From contig JADWOT020000009.1 of the NCBI GenBank assembly GCA_036345935.2, positions 324,287 through 388,286 of the forward strand: a stretch of DNA of 64,000 nt, written 5' to 3'. Below, piece after piece: positions 11,563 to 23,500 of the stretch (positions are counted from its first letter, which is position 1; the number at the start of each line of letters is the position of its first letter). Below the pieces are notes generated by a model, which saw only the letters and a program-made list of their open reading frames with translations, was not told the DNA's origin and made no database searches. The position numbers were made by a program, and so were the translations under genes. This DNA is from Taenia hydatigena. Its lineage: Eukaryota > Platyhelminthes > Cestoda > Cyclophyllidea > Taeniidae.

Positions 11563-13436
11563 TTACTCATTTCTGGGCCGTTTAGTAGAAGTATGGAGCA
11601 CACAGAGATGGAGGTCGAACTGTATGCAATACATATCTCTGAGCGGTGCTGTGTTTCGTACAAAACGAACTTTCCAGCCAGTCAAATTAATGCCAGAAAA
11701 GTTTCCATGTTGATCGTCCGTTGATATTGCATCAAGTTCAACACCTAAAGCCTCGCAGACCCTTCGACGAGCGTCCGCATCTGCTTCTGTTTGTTTTGCA
11801 GTCCTTGAAGTGTCGTTTTCGAGACTGTGACGAACAAAACAGTAACATCGAACGTGGATGGGCTGAGTAGAGAATCCGCCTTTAAGGTCTTTGAACACGT
11901 CTAGGAATTCAATTGCTAGTCCCGGAAGATTCATGAGCATAAAAAACTCGATCGAGCCAGATTGTAAGGCCGCTTCGTAAAATGGAAGGATAACCTGCGA
12001 ACGAAAAATACCTTGAATCGAAAAAAAAAAAGACTGAACGGTTACGAAGTTATAATTGCGATAAGGTTCTCCACAAAAAAAAAAAAAAAAAAAAACGATT
12101 TTGCAATTCATTAGCCCTATTGGTTAGGAAACTGCGCAATCGCAGAGGAACAGAAGCATTAGCTGACCAACGAGACAAATGATAGGTCAAAGAATTAAAA
12201 ATCCAGTTGTCTGAAATTAGGCGATTCGGATAAAATATGCAAGATGAAAAGGCGACAACCTCTCGAATGAATTCTCTGCCATCCAAATTAAAGCACTTGA
12301 TTTCCTTTGCCGTAAGAGGATGCTTTTTGGAACTATTTCGACGTACATTCTCCTGCAGAAAATAAAAGGAGTCAGGATTAAGGTCATTGGCAAAGACTTG
12401 ACAGTTTCCGATACGAGCCAGAGGTATGGAAAACGGCCCAACACCTGCAAACACATCGAAGACGACCACAGGTGGTGCATCAGTCGCCTTGGCGACACTC
12501 TTTATTTCCTCAATGATTCTGTAATGTTCGGTTCCTAAAGAAGTGAGGAAATCTTTGAGAACCAATTACCAAGGCGTGAATTCCAGTAGACCTTCGAATA
12601 GTCTAGACGATAAGTGGCACCGTTTTCTTTCACCTCGGTCAAATAATTCTCCTCCCCAGCCATCAAATCCACCGCAAAAGTTCGGAATTCAGCGTCGATT
12701 TTCGCTGCCTTGTTTACTACGGTGCGCACCAGGGGCAGTTTGTCTAGAGCAATTTGACCTGCAGTAATTTTACCGCTGTGCCTCAACTAGATTGTTCTTA
12801 CCAATGAGTTTTCGGTAGGGCAGAGCAGCCGGTTTAAGATTAAAGTGTGCCAAATGACCAACCAACGTAAATCCAGTCACAGCCTCCATGTCTGATGGCA
12901 AAACAACCTTAAGTGCGCGATCAAGAGGGTAGTTTTCGTACTCCAAAGACATGCGAAATGCACAAGGCTTGGAAGGTAAAGTGTATCCATCGGCTCTCTC
13001 ACTTGGTGGACAGTTGTCCACGAGAAGAGCATTTGGATGTGATTCCAGATAGGAGATATCCTCATTTGGGGTCAATGGAATGTCCACATTGAGGTTTCGA
13101 AGTTGATCCCAAGCGCTGCAGTCGTCAATCCTTCGAATGAGCATTAGCTTACGCTTCATTCCGTTAGAGTCAGTACTGTTGATAAATGAGTAAAGTAGTT
13201 GTTACTTATACAATACAAGTGGGGGAATTATCTCAGCCACGAACGCACTAGATATTCATGAACCTGGGCAGAGCTAAGTAACCGGTGCTGTAATTACGAA
13301 GGTGTTCTGAGACCTTTTTGAACTCTTTACCTAGGGGTGCCCCAACTGCGAAAAGAATTTCCGTCTTTCTAAAGGCATTCTTGTCAAGTTTAAGATCCAA
13401 GGCAGGCGGCAAAGCATAGTGTGCCTCTTCTGGCAT
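11563..13436 (-). CDS. TRMT5: tRNA (guanine37-N1)-methyltransferase, TRM5/TRMT5
   Basis: TRM5 transfers a methyl group from S-adenosylmethionine to G37 next to the anticodon, preventing +1 frameshifting. Five exons join in frame: 13436-13264, 13175-12802, 12758-12570, 12534-12260 and 11994-11563, giving 480 residues against about 509 in human. The N-terminus matches the family (LDKNAFRKTEILF). The D2 region has GFTLVGHLAHFNLKP and LIGQIALDKLPLVRTVVNK, then YRLDYSKVYWNSRLGTEH. The SAM fold shows FDVFAGVGPFSIPLAR and FANDLNPDSFYFL, then FNLDGREFI and the NLP motif in MLMNLPGLAIEFLD. The C-terminus carries VRFVRNTAPLRDMYCIQFDL. The chosen start is the first in-frame ATG (MPEEAH, 13436-13434). 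Open sequence upstream may supply a longer isoform (see 13437-13586). A20 at 12074-12095 is intronic. Confidence 0.95.
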
Positions 13437-13586
13437 GGTGGGCAGAGATTTACGAAATTGGGAATACGAAGTAGAGAATGTTTGAGAGAAGGAAAAGGAT
13501 TTCTTGAATGAGTGGTAAAAACAGCTTGGGTTCCGAGCCAGCAAACGGTGGATTGAAAAAACCTCGAGAACGAAAAAAAGATGCTT
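13437..13586 (-). other. In-frame, ATG-less extension upstream of TRMT5, possible mitochondrial presequence
   Basis: The TRMT5 frame stays open upstream of the first ATG until TAA at 13592-13590, with no ATG. The encoded stretch is Arg/Lys/Ser/Phe-rich and lacks acidic residues over its second half (RNPSCFYHSFKKSFSFSQTF), as expected of a mitochondrial targeting peptide. Human TRMT5 likewise has such an extension ahead of an internal STMPE start. A possible acceptor, TTAAG before CAT at 13583-13581, is in frame. A spliced leader ending in AUG, or an unseen upstream exon, would be needed to translate it. Confidence 0.4.
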
Positions 13587-13912
13587 AAGTTATCTTGTCA
13601 ATGCATCACTTATTGCGTAATAGACCGATCCTATGTGAGAATGGATAAAAAAATTCTTCCCAATAAAGTGGGAAAATGAGCTATTTTTGGTGTGGTTTAC
13701 CAAATTTGCGTGTAAAAAAGCAGAAGACTTCAAAGGACTAAATAACCAAACTAGAAAGTGTTAGCAGAGCAAACAATTAGCCTAAGTAACAAGTGAAAAA
13801 AAGCAAACCAGCAATCCCGACCCATCCCAAAAGCACTCAAGCAAACTTAGGAAAAGACATCTCTACATAAACATATTTATGATGCCAACAGAGGTAGTGG
13901 GGCATCTAAGCG

Positions 13913-15747
13913 TCAAATAAAGAGACCGCAACGACTTTCTTGGAGGGCACGCGTCAGGTAACAACTCGGTGAGATACCACACGCACCCCGCGGCAAAGCG
14001 TGAGATAGCCCGCGTCGCGCTTCTCCTCCCTCCACTCCAGCAGCTTCGTCAGCATCTCCCTCATCACCATCGCCAGAAGTTCGGAATGAATTCCCTCTCC
14101 CAACATCGACAGCTGCATTCACCTGCTTGGTCGTGGGTTTCACCACAGCTTCCAGGTACACCGCCTCCAAAGCCCCCCACCGGGGGCCATTGGACGGTGA
14201 CGGTGGATGCGGACCACATAGTTCGGGACGATAGGGCTCTAACCACCCTTCTAAGCTTCGAGTCATCCCCGCCGTTGCCTTTGTCGAGGACGACAACAAG
14301 GATGAAGAGGACAATTTGGCTGCGTGGGAGCGCGAGAGAACTATCGTATCTGTTTGTCCCCCGCTACGAGTGGTGGAGGGAGGAGGAATGACCACACTAT
14401 GATGCTCAACTGACGTGGCCCAGGATGAAGCAGAAGGAGGAGGTGGAGGAAGAAGTTGGGAGATGCCGACCATGGCAGAGACAGGAGTAAGGGGAACCCC
14501 TGACCATCGGGATGCGGCGGAAATGGGGACAGAACGCTGAAGGAGGTTAGCAGAAGGTGGAGGTAAAAAACGATGCTTTGATTCGAGCACTGCGGAGGGT
14601 GGAACAGCGGAAGGGATGGGATAATCGGATGGCGGAGGATTGGGATGCGAATCGATTTTGGTTTGGGGCTCCTCAGGGAGGGGGATGGCGGCTGCACCGC
14701 AGAGGAAGCCCTGAAGGGTCCTCCCGGCATGGAGACGTTTACGACGCTGAAGATCAGCCGCCTCGTCTGCTGCCTGCACCTCAGCCCGACGCTCGCGTAG
14801 AACGCGCTCCTGCTCCAACTCACGTTCATAGAACTCGGCACAGTTTGACTAATAGATTACAAGGGCAAGTTATTATTGAGGAGCGCAAAAATTGATCCAG
14901 TTTGGCGGATTACAAGTGCACAATGTGGCAGAAACACTAACATAAGGGTACTTTCAAAGCTCATAAAACACATTCGAATCGATGAAAAATGTCACTTAAA
15001 CAAGGAAGATAACGTTTACTGCATAACTCATGGGAAAAGACAACCAAGCTGCACAATAGTGTAAGCTCATAAAAATTCAATCATAACTGCTAAATATGCT
15101 GAATTCATATGTGTCAAGGGAGCTTATAAAACTTATAAAAACGTGCAGCGTAAGGAAATGCTAGTGAGATTATTTGCACTTGAGAAACACCTAAGACTTT
15201 GATAAAAAATTGGAAGAGAATAACCTGCTTTTTTCGATTCCGCTTGATGATATCTTTGTTGTCCTTCTTATATTGCTCAATAAATTTTTTCGTTTTGTCA
15301 ACATCCACGTCGTTGGAGAGATTGTAAACTTAACTCATGTAATGCCAACATACTTACTTATGCCTTCAATCGTTTCCAGATACCTATCGTAATCTTCTAT
15401 ATTTTCAAAATCCTCTTCACGTTTGTTAAATCTGGAAAATAAGTAAATCCGACTGAGGCTCACTCGGCTAGAACTTTCTTTCGGATATCCACTTCCTTCT
15501 GTACCGTTGGATCTTCAAAGAGTTGATAACGAAAGTTTGTTTTCCGGATCGGTGTCTTGCACTGGACACAGAGACCAGAACCTCTCACAAATAGAACTTC
15601 AACACAATTCTCACACCTTAAAAATTGCACATATTGTTAAACAAATCTTTACAGTGAATGCCCACACACATTAACCATCAAGCGCAGCTGAGGATTATTG
15701 TATTTGCTCGTTTTGCAACTGGGACATGTCTGCGAATCAGACTCCAT
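13913..15747 (-). CDS. MNAT1: CDK-activating kinase assembly factor MAT1
   Basis: MAT1 is the RING subunit that joins CDK7 and cyclin H into the CDK-activating kinase and tethers it to TFIIH in the nucleus. Five exons join in frame: 15747-15653, 15616-15464, 15431-15358, 15328-15225 and 14848-13913, 1362 bp in all, giving 453 residues against 309 in human. The N-terminal C3HC4 RING ligands are C8, C11, C28, H30, C33, C36, C48 and C51 (CPSC, VCGHSLCENC, CVQC). It is followed by [39 protein letters not shown] and [19 protein letters not shown], then a helical [16 protein letters not shown] segment. The C-terminal cyclin H/CDK7-binding tail is recognisable ([15 protein letters not shown] and [15 protein letters not shown]). 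The extra length is a Pro/Ser-rich linker inside the last exon. It starts 370 bp upstream of the end of the TRMT5 coding frame opening. Confidence 0.94.
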
Positions 15748-17093
15748 TCCCAAACAGTGCCCATACAGTGTAATATTCGCACAACCCCAATTCGCCGCCC
15801 CTATAAAAACCAATAAGAATAAGCTTGCAAGCGAATTTGCAATTTCGCCAAACAAAACGCCAGTTGGCGTCAAAAGTTAATAAATACCGGTAATTCCTAA
15901 AGTTTTATTAATAAAAAATTCGAAAACTTTAAGAATATAAACGCAGCTCGTTCTGCTTTTACTTTTAAGGGTTCAAATATCCTCCTCGTCACTGCGTTTA
16001 AATAGTTGGGTTTTATTAGGCGTTTTGGGCGACTATTTGAACTAGATAGTTCTATCTCATTACCGGGTCTTGAGCTGCGAATGTCTTATAGAGCGATGCA
16101 TGCCCAAATAGGCTGCACTCCTCGATCTGATTACGCTTCATTACCACATTATTTGGGAAAAAGGAGAAGGCACTAATCTACACATTGACTGTAGGCGAGT
16201 TCAGGACGGGGATAAGTCTCGCTCCTAGGGGCCATCACGCTGCTCTGCAACCAGGTTCAAATTGTCGTCCCTGTAGCGTCCCGAGGCTCCCTTAAGGCAA
16301 AAGAAGGCAAAGTGGCGGGGTAGAATATATATATTCACCGGACAGAGGGAAATATACTGCTGGCATGGCCCGGAGGCCAGCCCACGCAGCTAGGGCAATA
16401 TGGCCACCTCTGTGACCTTGACAGAAATCGGCAGCACAAACAGATAAAGCACTACAGTCCCGCCTCTGGCCCACAAAACACATTTAAAAAGCATAAGTAT
16501 TACATTAACCGCTTCGCTCATTTCGTTAACTGACAAGAACTTGCCTCAATCGCTCAAAACGCTGCCGTGCACTCCAAATCAAGGATATGGCCTCCTGGAC
16601 GCCAAGTCAACACATTCACAACATTCATTCTCACCCAAACGTAATTTGGCATGCCCTTATGCTATGAGCACTGTCTGTAAGCTGTCCTGATCCATAGGAG
16701 CAACAGCCCTTAAGGTCACTATTAGTACGAGAGATAAGAATGTCATTTAGCTACTACGATACAATCAATAGGAGGGATGAATTCGTGCGCCAAAACGGCC
16801 AAGGTGAGTAATTGATGCCGAGACCAGATACCTCCCCAACTTGGCAAATCAACGCATGAAAACTTGTTCACGGTTCACGCAGAACTCGTTATGCTCAAAT
16901 AATTGCTATATAATCCATTCGCGATACCGTGTCATGATGAAGTCAGCGATAAATATGAAATGATGGTGATGCGCATTACCGATGAAGGGTTACACATAGA
17001 TACAAGAAAACAAAGACAGAAATAGAGCGACAAGGAAGGAATGCCTGGATTAAAGTGCCCACAAAACGCGCATGCATACGCCCGCCCACAGCC
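15748..17093. other. Spacer between the ATP6AP2 cistron and MNAT1, holding a solo LTR
   Basis: About 1.35 kb that would contain the 3' UTR of the ATP6AP2 cistron and the 5' region of MNAT1. The TRIM solo LTR at 16272-16456 is the only recognisable element. No other coding frame is supported. Confidence 0.5.
16272..16456 (-). mobile_element. Young solo LTR of the TRIM family
   Basis: A 185-bp LTR with TGTAG...CTACA ends in minus orientation, flanked by a perfect 5-bp duplication GTCCC. By eye it differs from the LTRs of the intact element at 31945-32843 at only a handful of positions. No internal region adjoins it, so it formed by LTR-LTR recombination. It sits between MNAT1 and the ATP6AP2 cistron, in the same orientation as both. 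Confidence 0.92.
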
Positions 17094-17291
17094 TCAATCC
17101 GACTTCGGTTTGGTGACACTCAGGCGGTAGATGATACCATCGCGGCCTGGATCCATGTTCCAGAGCGAGCAACACACCGCCCAAACGACCGTTGCGAAGA
17201 CCACGACGAACCAAAAAGTCAGCTGGAACCACGCTGCGTACTCAGGATCCACCTCAGGCCCTACGTTGATGCTTTCTAGCAATGGGCTAGC
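17094..17291 (-). CDS. ATP6AP2: ATP6AP2 (prorenin receptor) C-terminal cistron
   Basis: This single exon encodes 65 residues plus stop and matches only the C-terminal M8-9 part of ATP6AP2, the V-ATPase accessory protein. It has a short lumenal stretch (VGPEVDPEYAAW), one membrane helix (FQLTFWFVVVFATVVWAVCC) and the signature cytosolic tail LWNMDPGRDGIIYRLS, equivalent to the WNMDPGYDSIIYRMT tail in vertebrates. The exon opens after a 3' splice site (TAATTGTAG) at 17292-17293 and has no ATG before the helix. Only 210 bp separate it from the intersectin stop, too little room for the rest of a full-length ATP6AP2. A spliced leader ending in AUG joined at 17291 would give M-ASPLLESINVG in frame. 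The alternative is a broken or distantly spliced gene. Confidence 0.85.
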   Translation of the reverse strand, partial: ASPLLESINVGPEVDPEYAAWFQLTFWFVVVFATVVWAVCCSLWNMDPGRDGIIYRLSVTKPKSD

Positions 17292-17501
17292 CTACAATTA
17301 GATGGATTGTTTATTGTTTATGAGTAGCAACAACTCCTCAATTGCCATTTTATCATAAGCCATGATAAATGATAAAGAGAACATTTTCACAAGCAAACCA
17401 AAATGGCAAGATGGTTTCAATCAGAAGCTTTATTTCAAATCAATAGCTTTCGAGATTCATAAAACAATAAAAGGTTTCCTCAGATAGAATAGCTTCAGAG
17501 G
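17292..17501 (-). promoter_or_regulatory. Intercistronic spacer with poly(A) signal and 3' splice site
   Basis: Between the intersectin stop (17502) and the ATP6AP2 cistron. The minus strand has AATAAA at 17434-17429, about 70 nt after the stop, and a 3' splice site ending at 17292 (CCATCTAATTGTAG). This order of poly(A) signal followed by a splice acceptor is the layout expected inside a polycistronic unit resolved by trans-splicing. Confidence 0.6.
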
Positions 17502-20500
17502 TCATAAATCTTCCTCTCCCAAGCAGGACACATTTTCTGTGAGACTGAAACTGACGGTAATTGAGGCACCCATAGCATCACAGTCGGTTAATGTAAGCGG
17601 TAAAACAGCTTTCCACGTCTCGCCACCACGACAATGCTCCACGACTTCGGGCATCTGAACCTCCGCTTTACCCAACAGTTCTACGAAATAAAAAAAGGTC
17701 TACCGAAGCTGTCTGAGTAACTTAGGCGTAATATAGCTGGATAAGGCAGAACCTGCCGCGGAAGAGGTATTTTTGCTGTAAACGTATAATGTGACGATGT
17801 CACGGGTGAGGTCCTTCACAGTGAAACGCAGTGGACAGTTCCATTTTGGCGAGCGCGTGCTTAGAATGACGCTTGTGCGTTTGGAACGAAGACATACACT
17901 CGCCTCGCAATAGGGCCACGGGAGTTCTGAAATGTTACAAAAAAGCTCCCCAAATTCAACAAAATTGCTAAAGTAAATTTATGGAACAAATTTGAAGGAT
18001 CAAGTAGGGGGGCAAATACCAGCCATTTTATTGTTAATTCACACCAAAAACTTTGACAACGAGTAAGGAAAACATTCTACAAACTATAATTTACCGTCTT
18101 CGTTGGGCCCGACCATTGGCAAATCGGAAGCCGAAATGACAGTCAAATTCATGACGGCAGCGAAGAGAGAAGCCTTACCTAATAGCAGGGTCGACTAGTT
18201 ATAAGTGCTTTAGCATACCAATATCTGAACGGAAGGGGTTTCTGAAGAGGCCCAGATAGCGCTGATACTCCTCCGCTGCCTTGCGTATCTCTTCCAGCCA
18301 CATTATCCTACAACGCCAGAGGATACACAAAGGCGACAAAAAACAAGTGTTAAAATTATTTCAATGACTTCACTCACTTCAGTGCTTCAGTGGGTGTGCG
18401 AACCAAAAGTCGAACATTCGGATCGCCACCGTCGGTGATGATAAAAGCAGTAGCCTCAACACTTTCAGCCGCATCAGCAGAAGCACCACTGAGATTATTA
18501 AGACTAAGGGAGAGCTGACGCAGGTTGGCCAGAGACAAGCGTTTAGATCGAGTCTCTTTGGTAACTTTACCAATGCCGTTACCACTGCCCCCACTGACAA
18601 CACTTGAGAGATCGGCAAGACTCGAACGAGAAATGGTATTATGGAACACAGAGCGACGACGTTGTTTTGGGGAGATGGGAGCAGCTGTAGCTACATTGAT
18701 CTACACTGAAAATCTACCGCTAAGGTATTCGTACCAATGTGGATTTTTGGACTAAAGCGATGAACTAACTTGAGCCAGAGATATTGGACGCCTATAGGCC
18801 TTGAAGTTTGCCTTGACAAGAGTAGAGTCCGGTTTCAGAGGAAGGGCGAAATTTCCCGATGGCAGAGCACTTGCGGAGAAATTGATAGGTTGAGTAAGGA
18901 GGAGCATATCAGTGAAGAGGAAGGCGGTAAGTTCCTTCCCTGATTTCACCTTGAAGAGTGTACCCGAGAGCAGGAGCAAGCGACGCCGACGCTCACCTCC
19001 CACCTCGATCTCCATTTCACCCAACCGCTTGTCGTCCTCGCCGCAAATGCCGAGGAACGCGTTGTCACCTTCGAACGTTACATGATCCCGCAGCCATTGA
19101 AGGTGAGCAAAGGACTCACGATTCCGAATTGCTTCATTGCAAGCTGCCAACACTGTAGAGGCTAATTCAAATGACTGCTGTAGGTTGTTGTAATCAGGGT
19201 GGTTGGCTGGAGTGTATTTTAACAGCTGTAAGGAAAAGAATAAATCTCGCAGCTCAATTGTACCTTCAAGTATTATTCTCAAAGCAAAAGAAGACTGACC
19301 TTCTCAATGAGGAGTTTGTACTTAGTGATGCGTTGCATTGGCTTGAGGAAATAGCTAGAGAGCGGCATAGATTGGATCCGCATAAAACGCTCACAGCTGT
19401 GCAAGAATGTACCCACATCGGGTTTCTCATCACAAAGCTTTTGCAGGTTTTCCAGGGCTAGATCCTGATTAGTGCAGAACTCACGATACACCATGCATTT
19501 GGGCAGCTGAAAATGTAGCGAAACGCCAAAAGTAAGCACCATATTTATATGGATGAAGATTGCAGGTATAACTCACATGTCGAATGAGAATGTCACCAAT
19601 GACATCATTGGTACCCCTCTTCAAATGCGTTTTACGCTCCTGAAAATCTCTAAAAAAGTAGTCAAGTAGATTGAATGATGACGCACTTGTTGAAAGCTTC
19701 CGAGATATCACACAGAGTTGTCCAGTTGCCAAAAATGTGTGCAAGCCTCCTTTCACTCACGTTTAGTTTCTTCAAGCCTTCATAGATTTTCTATCCAGTA
19801 AAAACATTCATTCGTCGGGCTTAATAGGCAAACAATACGACATCCAGTAAAAATAACCAACCTCTTTGACCTCGATCAGGTCCCTAAGGTACTGACGTTC
19901 AGTTTCGATGAATTCAAGCATGGTGTTCTGTCGTGTGGAGCGGTTGTCCTTAGCAACTACCGCAGTTCTTCTGCTTGTTGTCTCATTGCCTTGACAAGCG
20001 GCTAGAAGGAGCACGATGGATGGGTGGGAGGAGGATGTAGGAAGAGGGAAGAAGAGATTGACGCTGCCTTCAAAATTATTTTGGAGTGCTCGGATTGAGC
20101 TTGTTACACCAACTTTACATATTTATGTACTGTGCGTATTGTCACAAGAATTCAAAGTACATATACTCCGCTCATAGCAACCAACTATCATTATTCAATA
20201 AAACTTCACCTGATTGAAGACACCGAAAGGCATACACAAGGTAGTGAAGTTGTTAAAATAGGAAACAAATTAGGCTGAAATAATGAATCATGTAAAGAGC
20301 GTGCAAATGGGAGGCAGTTATTGGTTCATTACCAAGCGTGCAAGAGCCGATGAACAGTCAATCACTAAGCTTGTTTAGATAGAGGACTTCAATTTAAAAA
20401 GAGGCACGCATAAGCTATAGTAGAGCTGAATGCTGGCTCGCATATGATGCTTCTAGGCTTCCTCAGAAAACTGCAATTAATCAACGAAATGCTCAAAGAT

Positions 20501-23500
20501 AAGCCAACTCTTTGATATGAGCTGACCAGATTAACTTCTGAATGCATTTGATTGTTTTAATTTCGCTGTATGAAGGAAAGAGAGCATAAGTCGATGAACT
20601 CACGCATTCATCTGGGGTTAAGCTCAGAAAACTACCCGGAAGCCCAACCTCCAATCACAACAAAGGCAAACAAATTGGCAATTTTTGTCTAGATGTTTTC
20701 TTTTAATGGACTAAAACTGCCAGAGAGAGAGGAAAAAAGATACGAAGGAAGAAGACTGGGATAGCAACAGTTCTACAGCCAAACAAACAAGTACAACATC
20801 GCAAGTAAGCAAGCAGGCGTGCAACAGACAAAACGCACCGTATATTTTAGCGGTTGTTGTTGTGGTTGTTGGTTTCGCCGATGCCAGAAGAAAAGCAGAA
20901 AAAGAAAAACACACTATTGAAGCTGAAGACCAATTCTCAAATCAAGACGCATAATAAGCAGGTATTAAAGCGTTACGAAACAAAGCCGAAGCACTTACCT
21001 TTCAAAGAATAAGGTAGGTGTTATGAAAAGGTTATAGATAGAGAGGAATATGAAGAAGAGATGCAAAGGGATGGTGGATAGACAGTATAGCAAACTCACA
21101 AGGTTTTGAGATGGCCACGACAGTGGAGGGTGATGCGGTAAGGGCAGAAGTGGTAGCAGAGGCATCAGATTGAATGGGTTTGACGTAGTTGACAGGGAAG
21201 AGGCCCTCAACACCGGTGGACTGAATGCGCCCACGCCACCAGCCCTCCTCCTCGTGCGCAAGAACCTCGATCAGCGCGCCCTCGGGAAAGGTCATTTCAT
21301 CGGGTTGACAGGCCTTGTATGCAAACATGGATTGAACAATCGAAGCCGAAGCAAGATCCGTAGACGTTGTTGTAATTGCCGCTGATATTGCTATAGGAGC
21401 CGACGTTGCAGCAGCGGGAGCACGTGGGCTGGACCTCTGCCGTTCAATTTCGACAGTGGAAGAAGAAGGAGCAGTGACAGCTGTGTCGGTAGATAATTCC
21501 TGAATCACTAGCGTTGGCTCCAATGCAGATTCAGTTGATGCCGTAGCTGACTGGGCTTCTACCATCAACAAAATGGGGTTTAATCTCAGATGTGAGCAAC
21601 GCTAGCTACAAGTTCCACTTCCGTTATGTTTTGCCACATTTATCTCGGTTTTCTTTCAGTACTACTTATTTCCGAGCTAGAGAAAAGTGGAAATCATTCG
21701 AAGGGATATTACCTGGGGAATAGGGAGGGTGAGGAAGAGGAGCAAAAAGCATTTTCATCCAGTCTATCTTCTTACTACAGGTAAGTTTTGAGGCATGAGG
21801 TCTTCTGTTACGTGGTCGGAATGAGACTCTTTTCGGACTGATTAACTAGTTCAATCTGTTCAAACTGTTTCTGGGTAGCTTTTTGTACACACCAATTGTA
21901 TCGAATAGAGATCTCAATCGTAATTATTTCGACTGTTAAGCAAAGGTTTCTGCATACAGCATCGTCATCTGGGAATCAAGTGGCACCTCAGTAATCCACC
22001 AAAGGTAAGAAACCAACTGACAATTTTCGAAGCACAGTGCTATCAGTTGGTAATGAATTGGGGTGAGAATCCTTTAATCAATGGCTCGAACAAGCATACT
22101 TCTTCATTACTAGGAGCAAAGGGTCTTACTGAACACTGCAATCTATCATTGAGTGGCTCATCACCAGAACACGCCAGAAACTATTTCTGACGGTACGTTC
22201 TGCAACCTCACATTTTCCAAATACTGCACAATAAACTTTGTGAGAAATATCCGTAGATATTGGAATGAGTTAAACCCGGATTCGTATAGCAGATAAGCTT
22301 GAATCACATGCAACTGGTTCAGTCGATATTTTATAATATAGTCACAAATAAGGAGATAGTAGGGAGCAAGATCACGAGTACTTCATAATTTGCTCGGGCA
22401 AGTGACAAGTCATTGTAGCAAGGCATACTGGAAAATGCACAAACCTTTCTAATCACCTGAAATCATCTGTGATGATGCGGGGTACGCCCTGAGACATTAT
22501 CGAAGAATGAACTTCATGAAACAAGAAACTGTGCAGCCCTCCAAAACTGGGCTGAATTTGCTCCAGTTGTATCAAAAAAGTGGTGACTTTAATAGAGCCT
22601 GCCATACGTAAAAAAGCACCGAGAGTACTTATTTAAATGAAGCCCATAAGTAACGATAAAAATTTAAAAAACAGAGAGTATAGATAACTTCATACGAAGC
22701 TAACACCTTTGTTAATTAAGAGCTCACCAGGGACACTGTTGGCATTAACCAGACGAACATAATCAGCCGGAAACCATCCTATTTGTCGATCCTGACCTCG
22801 TTGCTGAAAAAAGTTGGGAAGAAAGGGGAACATGAATGCTGCAATCGCTCCATCACCCGCAATCTGCTAGCAATGCTATAAGTGCTACTTTAAAAAATAA
22901 GTAGCCAAACATGCAAAATCGAGTTGTCTATCATTTTGGCTAAATTAATGGAACAATCAAAGCGAAGGAGCTGCGTAAATTCGCCAAACTACCAATAGAG
23001 ATACACACAATCTTATCAGCGATTATATCATTCAAGCTTCGTTACTGCTCACATTTGCCCTTCCAATCACAACTCGGATTTTTGACCGGTCAGCGTCACA
23101 ACGCTGGAATTTTGACAAGGGATTTACTTGAATGGAATCGCTTCAAGAAGTGGGAAGAGCTTGAGAAAATGTGTAGTGGTACAGACAGAAAAAGGTACGA
23201 ACGAATACAGCTAAGGCTACAGGGAGAGATCAAAAAAGGGGATTTTGTCAGAGGTGGGTGTGTGGCTTCTACCACACCGGGTTGGAGTGACAACGCTAAA
23301 ATGAAATAACGAAGGATTGTGATGACAGATACAAGGTATCCCTATACATGGACTGGAAAACGTTCCCTGTATGGCTAACATTGCACCAAAGTCGAATGGG
23401 GACATGACTTGTAAATAAGTGGTTTGGATGAAAACGCAAAAAGTCACGTTGAGAGGAATTAGTTGCATGGAAGATAAAGAAGCAAACCTGAGTTTCGCCC

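Noticed and set aside
13969..14391. A 140-codon plus-strand frame
   Set aside because: It is antisense to the last MNAT1 exon, whose Pro/Ser-rich, GC-rich sequence leaves other frames open.
16230..16265. A GGTTCAAAT box suggesting a tRNA B box
   Set aside because: No A box, acceptor stem or anticodon arm could be folded around it.
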